Source: Clostridia bacterium (GTDB lineage Bacteria; Bacillota; Clostridia; Christensenellales; Borkfalkiaceae). Taken from it: 43,898 nt of DNA. The stretch is taken from the NCBI GenBank assembly GCA_021204825.1, contig JAJPYR010000009.1, positions 1-43,898 of the forward strand. The letters are read 5' to 3'. This document shows positions 27,640 through 36,683 of the stretch, one piece after another (within the stretch, counting starts at the first letter, position 1; each line of letters starts with the position of its first letter). Made by a program: the position numbers and the translations under genes. The notes below the pieces were generated by a model that saw only the letters and a list, made by a program, of their open reading frames with translations, searched no databases and was not told where the DNA came from.

Positions 27640-27668
27640 ATTCTAGCACACGGAAAATCCGTTTGCAA
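27640..27668 (-). promoter_or_regulatory. Promoter of fucO-symporter
   Basis: TTGCAA (27668-27663), 17 nt, TAGAAT (27645-27640). A second GTTTGCAA lies 26 bp upstream and could be part of an operator. Confidence 0.65.
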
Positions 27669-27915
27669 TATCTATTTCCTTAGAATGTTTGCAAATTTAC
27701 ATAAATTGAGAAAGAATTTCAACACTGATAGACAATATGTCTAAAAAATTTCTTCCTCAGGGCATGCATTATGCGGGGATATGTGCCCGGCTTGCGCGTC
27801 CCTTCTGATTTTTTGGCCGCGGCTTTGATCCGCCGGCCGCATCCCATGTCCTGCCTTAGGACCTCTGCCCCCTGCGGCCCGGGCGGCAGGCAGCCGTCCG
27901 GGGCACGGAGCGGAC
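27669..27915. other. rhaA-fucO spacer
   Basis: No gene. A GC-rich stem GGCC-x-GCGG/CCGC-GGCC lies near 27820-27845 without a downstream T-run on the minus strand; a T-run occurs later near 27748 with no stem. Confidence 0.5.
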
Positions 27916-29163
27916 TTAAACTCTTTTGGACAGGACACCTGCCTCGTACTCCTGTATGGCCTTCATGTACCATACCGGCATGCCCTCGCGCCTTAAGTAC
28001 TCTTCCCACACGGCGCCGAGAGGGAGCATCTTGTACTGCTCCTGCAGGGCCATAAGCTCTGTCCAGCGGGCCTCGTCCTGGAACTTTCTGAGGTCCCTGT
28101 TGGGCAGAAGAAGGGCATAGAGGAGCGCCTCTTCAAGGGCCCTCTGACCCGTTACCCATGCGGAAATCCTGTTTATGCTGGCGTCAAAGTAGTCTATTGA
28201 AAGCATGACCTTGCCTATGGCGTCATTGCGGACTATCTCCTTCGCTATCTCCTTTACCTCGTCCTCAAAGAGGATCACGTGGTCGCTGTCCCAGCGGACG
28301 CCGCGCGTTACATGGAGGGCGATTTTGTCATAGAACGCAAGAAGTGACGGAATCTTGTCCGACACCATCTCTGTGGGATGATAGTGGCCGTTGTCCAGAA
28401 GGCAGCAGATGCCATTCTTCGCCGCATAGTTCATGTAGAACTCGCTTGAGCCCACCGTATAGCTCTCTATGCCTATTCCGAACACCTTGCTCTCCACGGC
28501 CACAGAGACCTTGGACTTGTCATAGCCTGCGGCAAGGATCTTGTCCAGGGAGTCCTTAAGGCGGAGACGGGGCCCCAGACGGTCTGCAGGCACGTCCTTG
28601 AAGCCGTCCGGAATCCAGATGTTCATAAGGCACGGGGTGCCCATCTCATCCGCAAGATACTCTGAAATCCTGAGGCACGAGATGCAGTGCTTTATCCAGA
28701 AGGCGCGCACCTCTTCATCCGGGGATGAAAGGGTGAGGCCGTTCTTCACCATGGGATGTGAGAACAGCGTGGGATTGAAATCTATGCCTGCAAGGCCCTG
28801 CTTCTTTGCAAAGTCCACCCAGGGCCTGAAATACTCCGGCTTGACCTCGTCCCTGTCTGACAAATCCCCCGCGGGCTTAACCGCATAGCTTGCGTGCAGG
28901 TTGAGGCGCTTCACTCCGGGCATCAAGGAGCATGCAAAGGCAATGTCCTCACAGAGCTCATCAAAGTTCCTGGCTCTTCCGGGATAGTTGCCCGTTGCCT
29001 GTATTCCGCCGGAGAGGGCTCCGGTGGTGTCAAAGCCCTGGACGTCATCGCCCTGCCAGCAGTGAATGGAAATGGGAATGGCCTTCAGCGCCGTGATGGC
29101 AGCCTCCGTGTCCACTCCGTACATGGCGTATTTGGCACTGGCCAAATCATACAACTCGCTCAT
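27916..29163 (-). CDS. rhaA: L-rhamnose isomerase
   Basis: A 415-aa metal-dependent TIM-barrel isomerase that converts L-rhamnose to L-rhamnulose. Family signatures: SIHCWQGDDVQGFD, NLHASY, DFNPTLFSHPM, NIWIPDGFKD, ESKVFGIGIESYTVGS, LDNGHYHPTE and LHVTRGVRWDSDHV, the last ones holding metal-binding Glu, Asp and His. Length equals the usual 415-420 aa. AAGGTGA is 5 nt before the ATG. It lies 197 nt after rhaB with a strong hairpin between, in one direction, so probably one operon with an internal stabiliser. Confidence 0.97.
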   Translation of the reverse strand: MSELYDLASAKYAMYGVDTEAAITALKAIPISIHCWQGDDVQGFDTTGALSGGIQATGNYPGRARNFDELCEDIAFACSLMPGVKRLNLHASYAVKPAGDLSDRDEVKPEYFRPWVDFAKKQGLAGIDFNPTLFSHPMVKNGLTLSSPDEEVRAFWIKHCISCLRISEYLADEMGTPCLMNIWIPDGFKDVPADRLGPRLRLKDSLDKILAAGYDKSKVSVAVESKVFGIGIESYTVGSSEFYMNYAAKNGICCLLDNGHYHPTEMVSDKIPSLLAFYDKIALHVTRGVRWDSDHVILFEDEVKEIAKEIVRNDAIGKVMLSIDYFDASINRISAWVTGQRALEEALLYALLLPNRDLRKFQDEARWTELMALQEQYKMLPLGAVWEEYLRREGMPVWYMKAIQEYEAGVLSKRV

Positions 29164-29310
29164 AAATTCACCTTATGTGCATTCTTAAGTATCATGTGCT
29201 CCATGCGCCGCCCGGGTGATTTGCCGGCCCCGGACGGCCTGCGGAACAAAGTATGTATGCCGCATTCCGCCCCTGGGGTAGCGGGGCTGATGCGGCTTGC
29301 AGCAGGGATG

Positions 29311-29345
29311 CTGCAGGCGGCCCTTTTGCCTGGGGCTGCCTGCAG
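29311..29345 (-). other. Intercistronic hairpin between rhaB and rhaA
   Basis: CTGCAGGC-x-GCCC and GGGGC-x-GCCTGCAG form a stem of about 12 bp without a T-run. It is likely to protect the upstream mRNA from 3' decay and set unequal rhaB and rhaA levels. Confidence 0.55.
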
Positions 29346-29360
29346 GCATGAAGCCTGCCG

Positions 29361-30680
29361 TCAGCGCCTGTTTCTGTAATATGCCCTCATCTGGACCTTG
29401 AGATTGCCGAGGGCGCTGGCCTCCACGGGACGGGGCACAACCTGTATGCCGCAGACATCCTGCGTCATCTCGTTGAGAAGCGTGTTCTTGGCTCCGCCGC
29501 CGTATATGAAGAGCCTGTCAAATGTCTTCCCCGTGTTTGCGGAAAGCTCCTCCAGGGCCTTTTTGTACCCCTGGGCAAGGGAAAGAGTGGCACAGCGGAA
29601 ATAGTCTCCCACGCATGAGGGCTTTTGTGTGAGGGTGTCATCGAAAGCCTTCTTCATGTTCTGCGGGGACAGGAACGTCTCAGAGTTCACGTCCACGGTC
29701 TCTTCAAAGGAGCTGGCCTTTGCAAGGGCCACAATCTCCGGGAAGGACAGGAAGGGGCATATGTCCCTCTTGAGCTCGTTTATGATCCACATGCCCATTA
29801 TGTTCTTCTGGTAGCGGATGTACCCTACGCCCCCCTCGTTGGTGAAGTTGGCCTTGAGGCTTTCGTCCGTGGTTATCGCCCTGGGCACTTTGAGCCCCAA
29901 AAGGGACCAGGTGCCGGACGAGATGTACGGGTTGTCCCCTTCTATGTCCATGCCCTCCACGGAGCTTGCCGTGTCATGCGTGGCGCACATTGCCACCCTG
30001 CAGTTTCCGCCGACGTACTCCGCTATGCCTTTTTTCAGGGTCCCTGCAGGGGTGCCGGGAGCCACAGGGGTCTCAAAGAACCTCTCCGGAAGCCCCAGGG
30101 CGTCTGTGATATCCCTGTCATAATCCCCGGTCTCCGTGCTGAGAAGGCCTGTGGCCGTTGCATTCGTGTACTCGCGGCGCCTCTCGCCTGTGAGGCGGTA
30201 TACGAGGTATTCCGGGAGCATGAGAAGGCTTGCGGCCTTGTCCAGGCGCCCTGCCTTCTTGTCTGCGTACAGCTGGTATATGGTGTTGAAGGGCTGGAAC
30301 TGGATGCCCGTCTTTTTGTACAGCGTCTCAAATGGCACTATTGAGTGCACTTCGTCTATGACCTTCTCCGTGCGGAGGTCCCTGTACGCGTAGCAGGGCT
30401 TTATGGGCCGGTTCTCAGCGTCCATTAAGACGTAGTCCACCGCCCAGGTGTCTATTGCGAGGCACTTGATGCCGGGATGCTTTGTGAAGGCCTCCCGGAT
30501 GCCTAAAACCACGCACTCAAAGAGACGGTCTATGTCCCACTCCAGGCATCCGTCCTTGCGGCATACGCCTGTGGGGAACCTGTACACTTCGTCCGTCTCT
30601 ATCTTGTCTCCGTCCCAGCGCCCCACTATGTGCCTGCCGCTGGAAGCTCCTATGTCTATAGCCAGAAAATACTCTAACAT
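29361..30680 (-). CDS. rhaB: L-rhamnulose kinase
   Basis: A 439-aa FGGY-family kinase that phosphorylates L-rhamnulose at position 1. The ATP-binding N-terminus is AIDIGASSGRHIVG, followed by IDTWAVDYVLMD, ATHDTASSV, SSGTWSLLG and the C-terminal GGGAKNTLLNEM. This set, with A/SSGR in the first loop, is diagnostic of RhaB. Length is close to the 460-490 usual. AAGGG is 5 nt before the ATG. First gene of the rhaBA transcript, divergent from the regulator gene. Confidence 0.96.
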   Translation of the reverse strand: MLEYFLAIDIGASSGRHIVGRWDGDKIETDEVYRFPTGVCRKDGCLEWDIDRLFECVVLGIREAFTKHPGIKCLAIDTWAVDYVLMDAENRPIKPCYAYRDLRTEKVIDEVHSIVPFETLYKKTGIQFQPFNTIYQLYADKKAGRLDKAASLLMLPEYLVYRLTGERRREYTNATATGLLSTETGDYDRDITDALGLPERFFETPVAPGTPAGTLKKGIAEYVGGNCRVAMCATHDTASSVEGMDIEGDNPYISSGTWSLLGLKVPRAITTDESLKANFTNEGGVGYIRYQKNIMGMWIINELKRDICPFLSFPEIVALAKASSFEETVDVNSETFLSPQNMKKAFDDTLTQKPSCVGDYFRCATLSLAQGYKKALEELSANTGKTFDRLFIYGGGAKNTLLNEMTQDVCGIQVVPRPVEASALGNLKVQMRAYYRNRR

Positions 30681-30724
30681 ATGTGCCCTTGACCTTGGTA
30701 TGCGGCATTCGCCGTAATTTTTTG

Positions 30725-30746
30725 CCTGCGCGCCCGGGCGCGCAGG
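30725..30746. repeat. Perfect 22-bp GC-rich inverted repeat
   Basis: CCTGCGCGCCC and its complement GGGCGCGCAGG abut with no loop, 45-66 bp upstream of rhaB. On the plus strand a T-run precedes it. It could be a protein site or a cruciform; in the rhaB leader it would fold into a stem. Confidence 0.6.
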
Positions 30747-30753
30747 GAGTTGT

Positions 30754-30921
30754 GTTCATTTGGTTTCATCCGCGCACTTCCGCTGGCAAAAATGCTTATC
30801 TGCGAAAATGACGGTTTTTAGCATATATCCCTTGATTTCCACACAAGCTGAATGTGTGGCGCACACGGAGGGTGTATTGACAGCCCTGCTCATTTGCGCT
30901 ACAATGCGGGCATAAATGAGC
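30754..30921. promoter_or_regulatory. Regulator promoter and GYTCATTT operator half-sites
   Basis: Plus-strand promoter TTGACA (30877-30882), 17 nt, TACAAT (30900-30905). The inverted arms GCTCATTT (30888-30895) and AAATGAGC (30914-30921) bracket the -10 and start point. A further GTTCATTT lies at 30754-30761, near rhaB. The placement fits repression, including autoregulation. The rhaB promoter in this region is unclear; TTGTGT near 30840 with an extended -10 is one candidate. Confidence 0.7.
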
Positions 30922-30940
30922 ATTATCCGAGGCGCATGGG

Positions 30941-31693
30941 ATGAAAGTCAATGACAGGACGAAGGACATCATAGCCCTTCTCAAGGAAAACAAAGCCGCT
31001 TCCGTGGAGGATCTGGCGAAGCTCCTTTTCGTGAGCCCTGCCACGATACGAAGGGATCTTACGGACCTGGAAAAGGCCGGCATTGTGAGGAGGACGCACG
31101 GCGGCGTGGTCTATATGGAGAAGACGGATGAAGTGTCCATCTTTTTGCGCCAGGCAAGCAATCCGGAGGAAAAGAGCATGGTGGCATACATTGCCGCCCA
31201 CAACCTGCCGGATTTCAATACGGCGTTCATGGACAACTCGTCCACCTGCCTCGCCCTCTGCGAAAGGATGAACCTCCGCAACAAGACCATCTTCACTAAC
31301 GGACTCCAGATAGCCCTCTCCGTGTCCCAGCAGGACACTGCATCCGTTATCCTGCCCGGCGGGGAGCTCAAGTACAACACGTCCGCGATGTACGGAAGCC
31401 TTGCTGCCCGCATGATTGCCTCATTCAACTATGACATAGCCATAATGTCATGCAGCGCCGTGGATTCATGGGGCTCATATGAGGCGTCGCTTGAGGCAAT
31501 GGAAATAAAGAAGGTGGCCATGGAGCGCGCCAAAAAGCGCGTGCTCATTTTCGACCGAACCAAGATAGGCACCAGCACGACATTCTGCACCGCCCCTCTT
31601 GAGTACTACGACATGCTGATTACCAACGCCTCCAACAAGGAGACGGAGCCGCTCAGGAAGATCAGCAAAGACATCAAAATCACCAACTTCTGA
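30941..31693 (+). CDS. DeoR-family transcriptional regulator of the rhamnose genes
   Basis: A 250-aa repressor-type protein. Residues 1-58 are a DeoR winged helix (ASVEDLAKLLFVSPATIRRDLTDLEKAGIVRRTHGG). The rest is the DeoR effector domain with FMDNSSTCLAL, IFTNGLQIAL, LPGGELKYNTSAMYG and VLIFDRTKIGTSTTF, which binds phosphorylated sugars; rhamnulose-1-phosphate would be a sensible ligand. It stands divergent between rhaBA and the rhaD side. E. coli instead uses AraC-type RhaS/RhaR. GAGG lies 10 nt before the ATG. Confidence 0.9.
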   Translation: MKVNDRTKDIIALLKENKAASVEDLAKLLFVSPATIRRDLTDLEKAGIVRRTHGGVVYMEKTDEVSIFLRQASNPEEKSMVAYIAAHNLPDFNTAFMDNSSTCLALCERMNLRNKTIFTNGLQIALSVSQQDTASVILPGGELKYNTSAMYGSLAARMIASFNYDIAIMSCSAVDSWGSYEASLEAMEIKKVAMERAKKRVLIFDRTKIGTSTTFCTAPLEYYDMLITNASNKETEPLRKISKDIKITNF

Positions 31694-31941
31694 TTCTGCC
31701 TTCCCGCGTGCAGGACGGGGCATCCCCCGGTGCGCAAAAGCTTATGGACAGAGTGCCGTTCAATGCCGTTTTGCCTGTGTATTTTAGCAAAACGGGGGAA
31801 ATGATGTCAATACGGCCTTAAGGCGCGGCTGTGTGAAATTTCCGTTCCGGGGAATTGAAATTCCGGCACGCGGCCCTGCGGCTTGCGGCCCGCAGGGGAA
31901 ATGCGGGACGGTCCGGAGTCCGGATATGGAAAAACAGGACA
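31694..31941. other. Spacer after the regulator gene
   Basis: About 250 nt up to the shared terminator, with no gene or clear signal. Confidence 0.5.
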
Positions 31942-31995
31942 GCAAATGAACACTATACAGCAGGCTTTTTGGGGCCTGCTGTATTTGTCATTTGC
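31942..31995. terminator. Bidirectional terminator between regulator and rhaD
   Basis: An 11-bp stem ATACAGCAGGC/GCCTGCTGTAT is nested in an outer 8-bp pair GCAAATGA/TCATTTGC. It lies between convergent gene ends and can serve both. Confidence 0.8.
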
Positions 31996-32006
31996 GGAAA
32001 CTGAAG

Positions 32007-32855
32007 TTATAAGTTAAGGAAATCCTTGCGGCAGTTCACCTTGAAGAACTCTGCAAGCTGCGCAAGCTCCTCGTCCTTGATGGTGTTGATGCGGGGCTTG
32101 CCCATCGTGAGGATATATATCTGGGCCGCCTTTTCAACGGTCTCAATAAGGCCGAATGTCTCGTCCAGGGTCTTTCCCGCGCCGTAGATGCCGTGCATGC
32201 CCCAGACAACAAGACGGAACTCCTTCATCTTGGCAGCGGTTGCCTCGCCTATGGAGTTGGTGCCGCAGAGCATCCAGGGAAGGACGCCGACGCCTTCCGG
32301 GAACACGACTATGCACTCCGTGCACATCTCCCAGAGTGTATGCGTGAACTTCTTCTCATCCAGCTCATGCACGAAGTTCATGGCAAGGGTGTATGTGGGA
32401 TGGCAGTGCATCACGACCCTGTTGTCCGGGTCCACGGAAAGGCGCGCCATGTGGCTCATAAGATGTGCCGGAAGCTCTGACGTGAACTTCCCGCCGTCTG
32501 AGTATCCCCACAGCAGCTCCGCAGTCTCTCCGTCCTGGGCTATGCGTATCACTCCCAGGTTGTTCTCCGGGTCCTTCTCAACGTTCTTGAAATACTTGCC
32601 GGTGCCGGTTATCAGGAAGCATTTGCCTATAAGGGCGTCTGCCTTGAAGCCTGTGGGTATGGTCCTCTCCACATGATTCAGGTCCAGATACTCCTCAAGC
32701 TCCGTGTTGTCCAGCAGAAGGCTTATGTTGCCTCCGTTCCTCTCATCCCATCCGAGACGGTACATGTTGGACGCAGTGGCGCAGAACTCCTTCATAAAGG
32801 GCGCCGTGAGAATGTTCTTTCGGGTCAAACTTTTCATGCTTTCTTTGAAGCCCAT
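32007..32855 (-). CDS. rhaD: L-rhamnulose-1-phosphate aldolase
   Basis: A 282-aa class II zinc aldolase that splits L-rhamnulose-1-phosphate into DHAP and L-lactaldehyde. Zinc ligands H150, H152 (VVMHCHPTY) and H221 (WGMHGIYGAG), catalytic E127 (TSELPAH), and the phosphate-binding GGNIS and TGTGKYF segments are all present. E. coli RhaD is 274 aa. GGAG is 7 nt before the chosen ATG; the much longer upstream frame runs through repetitive spacer. It follows the rhamnosidase by 259 nt without a strong terminator, so the two may be co-transcribed. Confidence 0.96.
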   Translation of the reverse strand: MGFKESMKSLTRKNILTAPFMKEFCATASNMYRLGWDERNGGNISLLLDNTELEEYLDLNHVERTIPTGFKADALIGKCFLITGTGKYFKNVEKDPENNLGVIRIAQDGETAELLWGYSDGGKFTSELPAHLMSHMARLSVDPDNRVVMHCHPTYTLAMNFVHELDEKKFTHTLWEMCTECIVVFPEGVGVLPWMLCGTNSIGEATAAKMKEFRLVVWGMHGIYGAGKTLDETFGLIETVEKAAQIYILTMGKPRINTIKDEELAQLAEFFKVNCRKDFLNL

Positions 32856-33001
32856 AGTATGTCTCCTGCTATTATTGTATTGTAATGTCTGATTTATATC
32901 CAGGCCTGGCCGTTTAGGGGGTTGGCGGCCGGGCCGTGAATGCTTTATATGCGGGCTGCAGCGCTTTAAAGGCGCATATCCCCTGTCTGCGGCACAAAAA
33001 T

Positions 33002-33070
33002 GCCGCTCTGTGTGCATGCCCTGCGCATTGGGCCGCTCTGTGCGCATGCCCGGGTATTGGGGCCGCTTTG
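33002..33070. repeat. 30-bp tandem repeat, 2.3 copies
   Basis: GCCGCTCTG starts at 33002 and 33032 and GCCGCTTTG at 33062; the intervening bases (GTGYGCATGCCC...ATTGG) are also conserved. It lies in the rhamnosidase-rhaD spacer. Confidence 0.85.
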
Positions 33071-33114
33071 CTGCTCCGAAAGAGGATCCGCGGATGCATG
33101 CAGTCCTGCTGGCA

Positions 33115-35667
33115 TTATGCGGGCATGGCGCATGTGAATGCGTATGTGCCGCTGTCCACGCAGCGTGCGGTGCCGTCCGGAAGGGTGACGTTGCAGGTGG
33201 TGCCCATAGGGACTTTGACGGACAGCATGAAAGTGCCGTCCTCTATCTTCCAGCTGGAGGAAATCTCTCCGTACGGGGACTCGTGAGTGGCCGAGGCGTA
33301 TGTGAGGTCTCCGGTGAGGGGCCTGATGTCAAACTCCTTGTAGCCGGGCTTTGTCATCTCAATGCCTGCTATGCGGGTGTACAGGAAATTGCCTACGGCG
33401 CCGGATGCATAATGGTTGAATGATATCATGCAGTCCGTTCCGTCATTGGGAAGCTTCACGGACCCGTCCGGGTTGAGGCCGTCCCAGCGCTCCCAGATGG
33501 TTGTCCCGCCGGACTTCACTTCATACAGCCATGAAGGGCAGTCCGTGCACTCCAGCATTTTGAAGGCCACATCCGCCGCCCCGTTGTCTGCAAGGGCGTT
33601 GAGGATGAACGGGGTGCCGGGGAAGCCGGTGCCTATGCGGTACCCGCCCTTTGCAACCAGGTCTGTAAGGTTCTGCACGGCCTTCTCCCTCTGCCCCTCC
33701 GGGAACATGCCGAAGGCCAAAGGAAGGACGTATGCCGTCTGGAACTCTTCCTTTTTAAGCTTGCCGTTGCCGTCTGTGAAGACGGAGACATATGCTTCCG
33801 CTGTGCGCGCGGACATTTTTGCAAAATACTGCGCGTCCTTTTCCTTGCCAAGGATTTTCGCCGCCTGAGAAAGGATGCCGCTGGTATGCTGCAGCGAGGC
33901 TGTGGCTGTGTACTTGTGCCTGCCCTGCCACTGGCTCATTTTGGGCGCGTCCGGAGAGACCCAGTCTCCGTAATGCAGGGGGTTGAGGTTCTTCCAGATG
34001 TATCTGCGCTTTCCGAAACTGAAGAGCCCTGCCCAGAACTTGCACGCCTTGACGTACCTTCTCATGGAGTCATAGCTCTTCTCCAGTATTTCCACGTCCC
34101 CTCTGGACCGGTATTCCGCCCAGGGCACAAGAACCGCCGCGTCTCCCCAGAAATCCACGGCAATGGGAGGCATGGTGGCCGGGAAGTGGTAGCCCTGTGC
34201 AGGCACAGTGCTGTTCACTCCGCCTGAGCGGTGCTGTTCGGCGCGGAGGTCATTGAGCCACTTGTCATAGAAGCGGGACGTGTCGAAGTTGAAGCATGCA
34301 GTAGGGGCGAACAATGCAATGTCTCCTGTCCAGCCCATCCTCTCATCCCTCTGCGGGCAGTCCGTGGGAAGATCCATGAGGTTGGATTTGGAGCTCCAGA
34401 GGATGTTCTCGTTGAGGCGGTTTAAGAGCTCGCTGGAGCACCTGAATGTCCCTGCGGGCTTCATGTCCGAATACAGTGCGAGGCCCTCCACCTTTATGTC
34501 CTCGTCCGCAATGCCGGACACGCCCACATACCTGAATCCCATGTATGTGAGCCTGGGGGAATACACCTGCTCCCCGTCCTTGCACACATATGTTGCCGTT
34601 GCCTTCGCAGAGCGGAGGATCCGGGTGAACAGCGTGCCGTCTTCCGCCAGCACTTCCGCATGGCGGAATATGACCGTCTGGCCGGCTTTTCCCTTTATTT
34701 CAGCGCGGACTACTCCCGCGAAATTCTGTCCCAAATCATATATGGTCTCGCCGCCTGCATGGGTTACCTTTACGGGCTTCAACACTTCATGAGCCCTTAT
34801 GGGGTCTCCGAAGCCTGCCACTATCTGCGGCTTTATCCTGACCTTCTCCACGCTGGCCTTTACCCAATTTATGGCATCCAGGTCCACAGTGGCGTCATAT
34901 GTCTCGCCGTCATATATGCAGGCCGCCCTGAAGGGCCCCTCCATGGAGACATCCCAGCTTGTATCCGTCCCTATGACTTCCGTTGTCCCGTCCTCGTACG
35001 TCACACGCAGCTCTAAAAGGAGTGCCTGCCTGGGAGCCGTGATCCTGTTCTTCCTGGTGAACACGAATGCCCCGACGGCCCATCCTCCTGATACGGTGAC
35101 CACTATGTCATTGTCCGCTGCAAGCATGTCCGTGACGTCATATGTCTGGTACTGCAGCGTGTGCTTGTATGATGTGAACCCGGGGCAAAGATATATGTCC
35201 CCGGCCTGTTTTCCGTTTATCTCAACCACATACAGCCCTATGCATGTGGCGCATATTATGGCGGACTTAACCTTTTTGTCCAGAGAGACCTTCTTGCGGA
35301 AGGTCATGGGCACGGGGGACACCTTCTTTTCCCTGAAGACGTATGACCCGTTTGTAATCCATTTTGCCGCCCATGGAGTATCCAGCCTTCCGGTGCGGAA
35401 AGTGAGCTCGGCCTCGGACTCCTCCCTTGCGTTGTCCTGCACGCGGAGCCTTGCCGTATAACTGGTGAAGGGCTCCAGCTTCTTGCCTTCATACTTGAGA
35501 AGTATCTGGTCCTTGCCCTTGTAATTCCAGCCGTTGAGAGTGATTTCGGCCTCCTCTATGCAGGCCCCTTTGACTTCGCTCTCGGCCTTGAATGAGAACC
35601 TGGGCGCAGTATTGTCCGTTATGCAGCCGCTGGAAAGATTCTCCACTGTGAAATCCGTAATTCTCAT
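33115..35667 (-). CDS. GH78 alpha-L-rhamnosidase, cytoplasmic
   Basis: An 850-aa glycoside hydrolase that frees L-rhamnose from plant or bacterial glycans. Two N-terminal beta domains are followed by the (alpha/alpha)6 barrel. The GH78 signature TDCPQRDERMGWTGD (435-449) holds the general acid (E442), and GGTTIWERWDG near residue 725 the general base. There is no signal peptide, so rhamnosides must be imported. The start MRITDFTVEN has AAGGA 8 nt upstream and is the family N-terminus; 11 extra upstream codons are leader. It is headed by a dense cluster of GYTCATTT sites. Confidence 0.95.
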   Translation of the reverse strand: MRITDFTVENLSSGCITDNTAPRFSFKAESEVKGACIEEAEITLNGWNYKGKDQILLKYEGKKLEPFTSYTARLRVQDNAREESEAELTFRTGRLDTPWAAKWITNGSYVFREKKVSPVPMTFRKKVSLDKKVKSAIICATCIGLYVVEINGKQAGDIYLCPGFTSYKHTLQYQTYDVTDMLAADNDIVVTVSGGWAVGAFVFTRKNRITAPRQALLLELRVTYEDGTTEVIGTDTSWDVSMEGPFRAACIYDGETYDATVDLDAINWVKASVEKVRIKPQIVAGFGDPIRAHEVLKPVKVTHAGGETIYDLGQNFAGVVRAEIKGKAGQTVIFRHAEVLAEDGTLFTRILRSAKATATYVCKDGEQVYSPRLTYMGFRYVGVSGIADEDIKVEGLALYSDMKPAGTFRCSSELLNRLNENILWSSKSNLMDLPTDCPQRDERMGWTGDIALFAPTACFNFDTSRFYDKWLNDLRAEQHRSGGVNSTVPAQGYHFPATMPPIAVDFWGDAAVLVPWAEYRSRGDVEILEKSYDSMRRYVKACKFWAGLFSFGKRRYIWKNLNPLHYGDWVSPDAPKMSQWQGRHKYTATASLQHTSGILSQAAKILGKEKDAQYFAKMSARTAEAYVSVFTDGNGKLKKEEFQTAYVLPLAFGMFPEGQREKAVQNLTDLVAKGGYRIGTGFPGTPFILNALADNGAADVAFKMLECTDCPSWLYEVKSGGTTIWERWDGLNPDGSVKLPNDGTDCMISFNHYASGAVGNFLYTRIAGIEMTKPGYKEFDIRPLTGDLTYASATHESPYGEISSSWKIEDGTFMLSVKVPMGTTCNVTLPDGTARCVDSGTYAFTCAMPA

Positions 35668-35704
35668 ACCAATGTTCCTTGCATCATTAACATTATGCAA
35701 GCTT

Positions 35705-35733
35705 ATTTTAACACCGGAACGGGCGGAATTAAA
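35705..35733 (-). promoter_or_regulatory. Rhamnosidase promoter
   Basis: TTTAAT (35733-35728), 17 nt, TAAAAT (35710-35705). The weak -35 is compatible with activator help or with regulation from the sites at 35781-35856. Confidence 0.5.
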
Positions 35734-35780
35734 GCGTTTTCCGCAAATTCACGCCCGAATTTTAAATTTTGCGAGAGCCT

Positions 35781-35856
35781 GCTCATATCCTGTTCATTTG
35801 ACGTCAAATGAACATTTAAATGAGCAAAAAGCAGCCTCTCAGTGCTCATTATGAGC
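35781..35856. promoter_or_regulatory. Cluster of six GYTCAT half-sites upstream of the rhamnosidase
   Basis: In plus orientation: GCTCAT (35781), then the perfect palindrome GTTCATTT-GACGTC-AAATGAAC (35792-35813), AAATGAGC (35818-35825), and GCTCAT-T-ATGAGC (35844-35856). The half-site matches the arms around the regulator's own promoter. Confidence 0.75.
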
Positions 35857-36627
35857 CGTTTATTTGCTTATATGCTCTCTTTAGGGGATATTCAAGAGAA
35901 GTGTGTTTTTATATCCAGCTTGCAGAGGACACTGGTTTGAATGATGTTGTGAACCAGTCGTTAAGACACATGTCATCAAGTGTCTGGATAAGCGCAATAT
36001 CCAGTAATGAAGGCCCACGGAACATGAAGATTATGCATATTTCAGGCACTTCGCAGCATCTCTGTAGAACTTTACTCAGCAAACAGATCGCTTGAATACT
36101 GTAAATCTGGCTGATTTGTTTTCTCTCGTGAGTTTTACCGCAAAATACCAGCCGGCTTGGTGCGTCTCTTGCTATCATCTCAGAAAACACACACTTCTTG
36201 AATATCCCCACGGAACAGCACATAAAAGCAGACAGACCCGGGGACGGATATGCCGGTCTGTCCCAAGATGCATCTTTGATCTGCGCTCATGCACTGCATG
36301 TCAAGACAGCAATGGATCTTGTGCAGATTTCCACAGGCCCATGTTATAGTTTTGCATTATATGGCCGGATCGTTCTGCATAATTATGCATTTATATAAAC
36401 AGAGTAGAAACATTTGTTTTGACTATAAATCAAATCAGATTTACATATATATCGCTATTTTTCAAATTCCGTTACACAGCTTTCACTTTTGCGGATTTGC
36501 GGGGCTGTATAGACGCTTCTAGAGTGTATAAATATACATTTTAATTGTATAAATATACAGTGTTGTCCATTAGTGTGCCGTTGCCGGCATGCCCTGCGGC
36601 TGGAATTTATATGCGGAACGGCATAAG
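35857..36627. other. Gene-free A/T-rich stretch
   Basis: About 770 nt between the rhamnosidase control region and the feoB terminator. Open frames (for example minus 35909-36223, plus 35820-36095) lack ribosome sites and recognisable products. AT content rises towards 36400-36560, where two TGTATAAATATACA boxes lie. It may be a decayed gene or foreign remnant. Confidence 0.55.
36525..36559. promoter_or_regulatory. Two TGTATAAATATACA boxes 21 bp apart
   Basis: The 14-bp imperfect palindrome TGTATA-AA-TATACA occurs at 36525-36538 and exactly again at 36546-36559. Identical dyads two helical turns apart look like a tandem operator, but no gene with a clear start lies on either side. Confidence 0.6.
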
Positions 36628-36656
36628 GAAACAGGCAGGGCCATGGGCTCTGCCTG
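36628..36656 (-). terminator. Terminator of feoAB
   Basis: CAGGCAG/CTGCCTG with an 11-nt loop is followed by TTTCCTT on the minus strand, 28 nt after the feoB stop. Confidence 0.7.
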
Positions 36657-36683
36657 CAGGGTTGTATGAGGTCTGCGTGCGGA

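Noticed and set aside
33002..33070. CRISPR-like 30-bp repeats
   Set aside because: The units are directly adjacent with no spacers, so this is a simple tandem repeat.
35909..36223. 104-codon minus frame in the A/T-rich region
   Set aside because: No ribosome site, no recognisable domain, and overlapping open frames on the other strand. Treated as non-coding.
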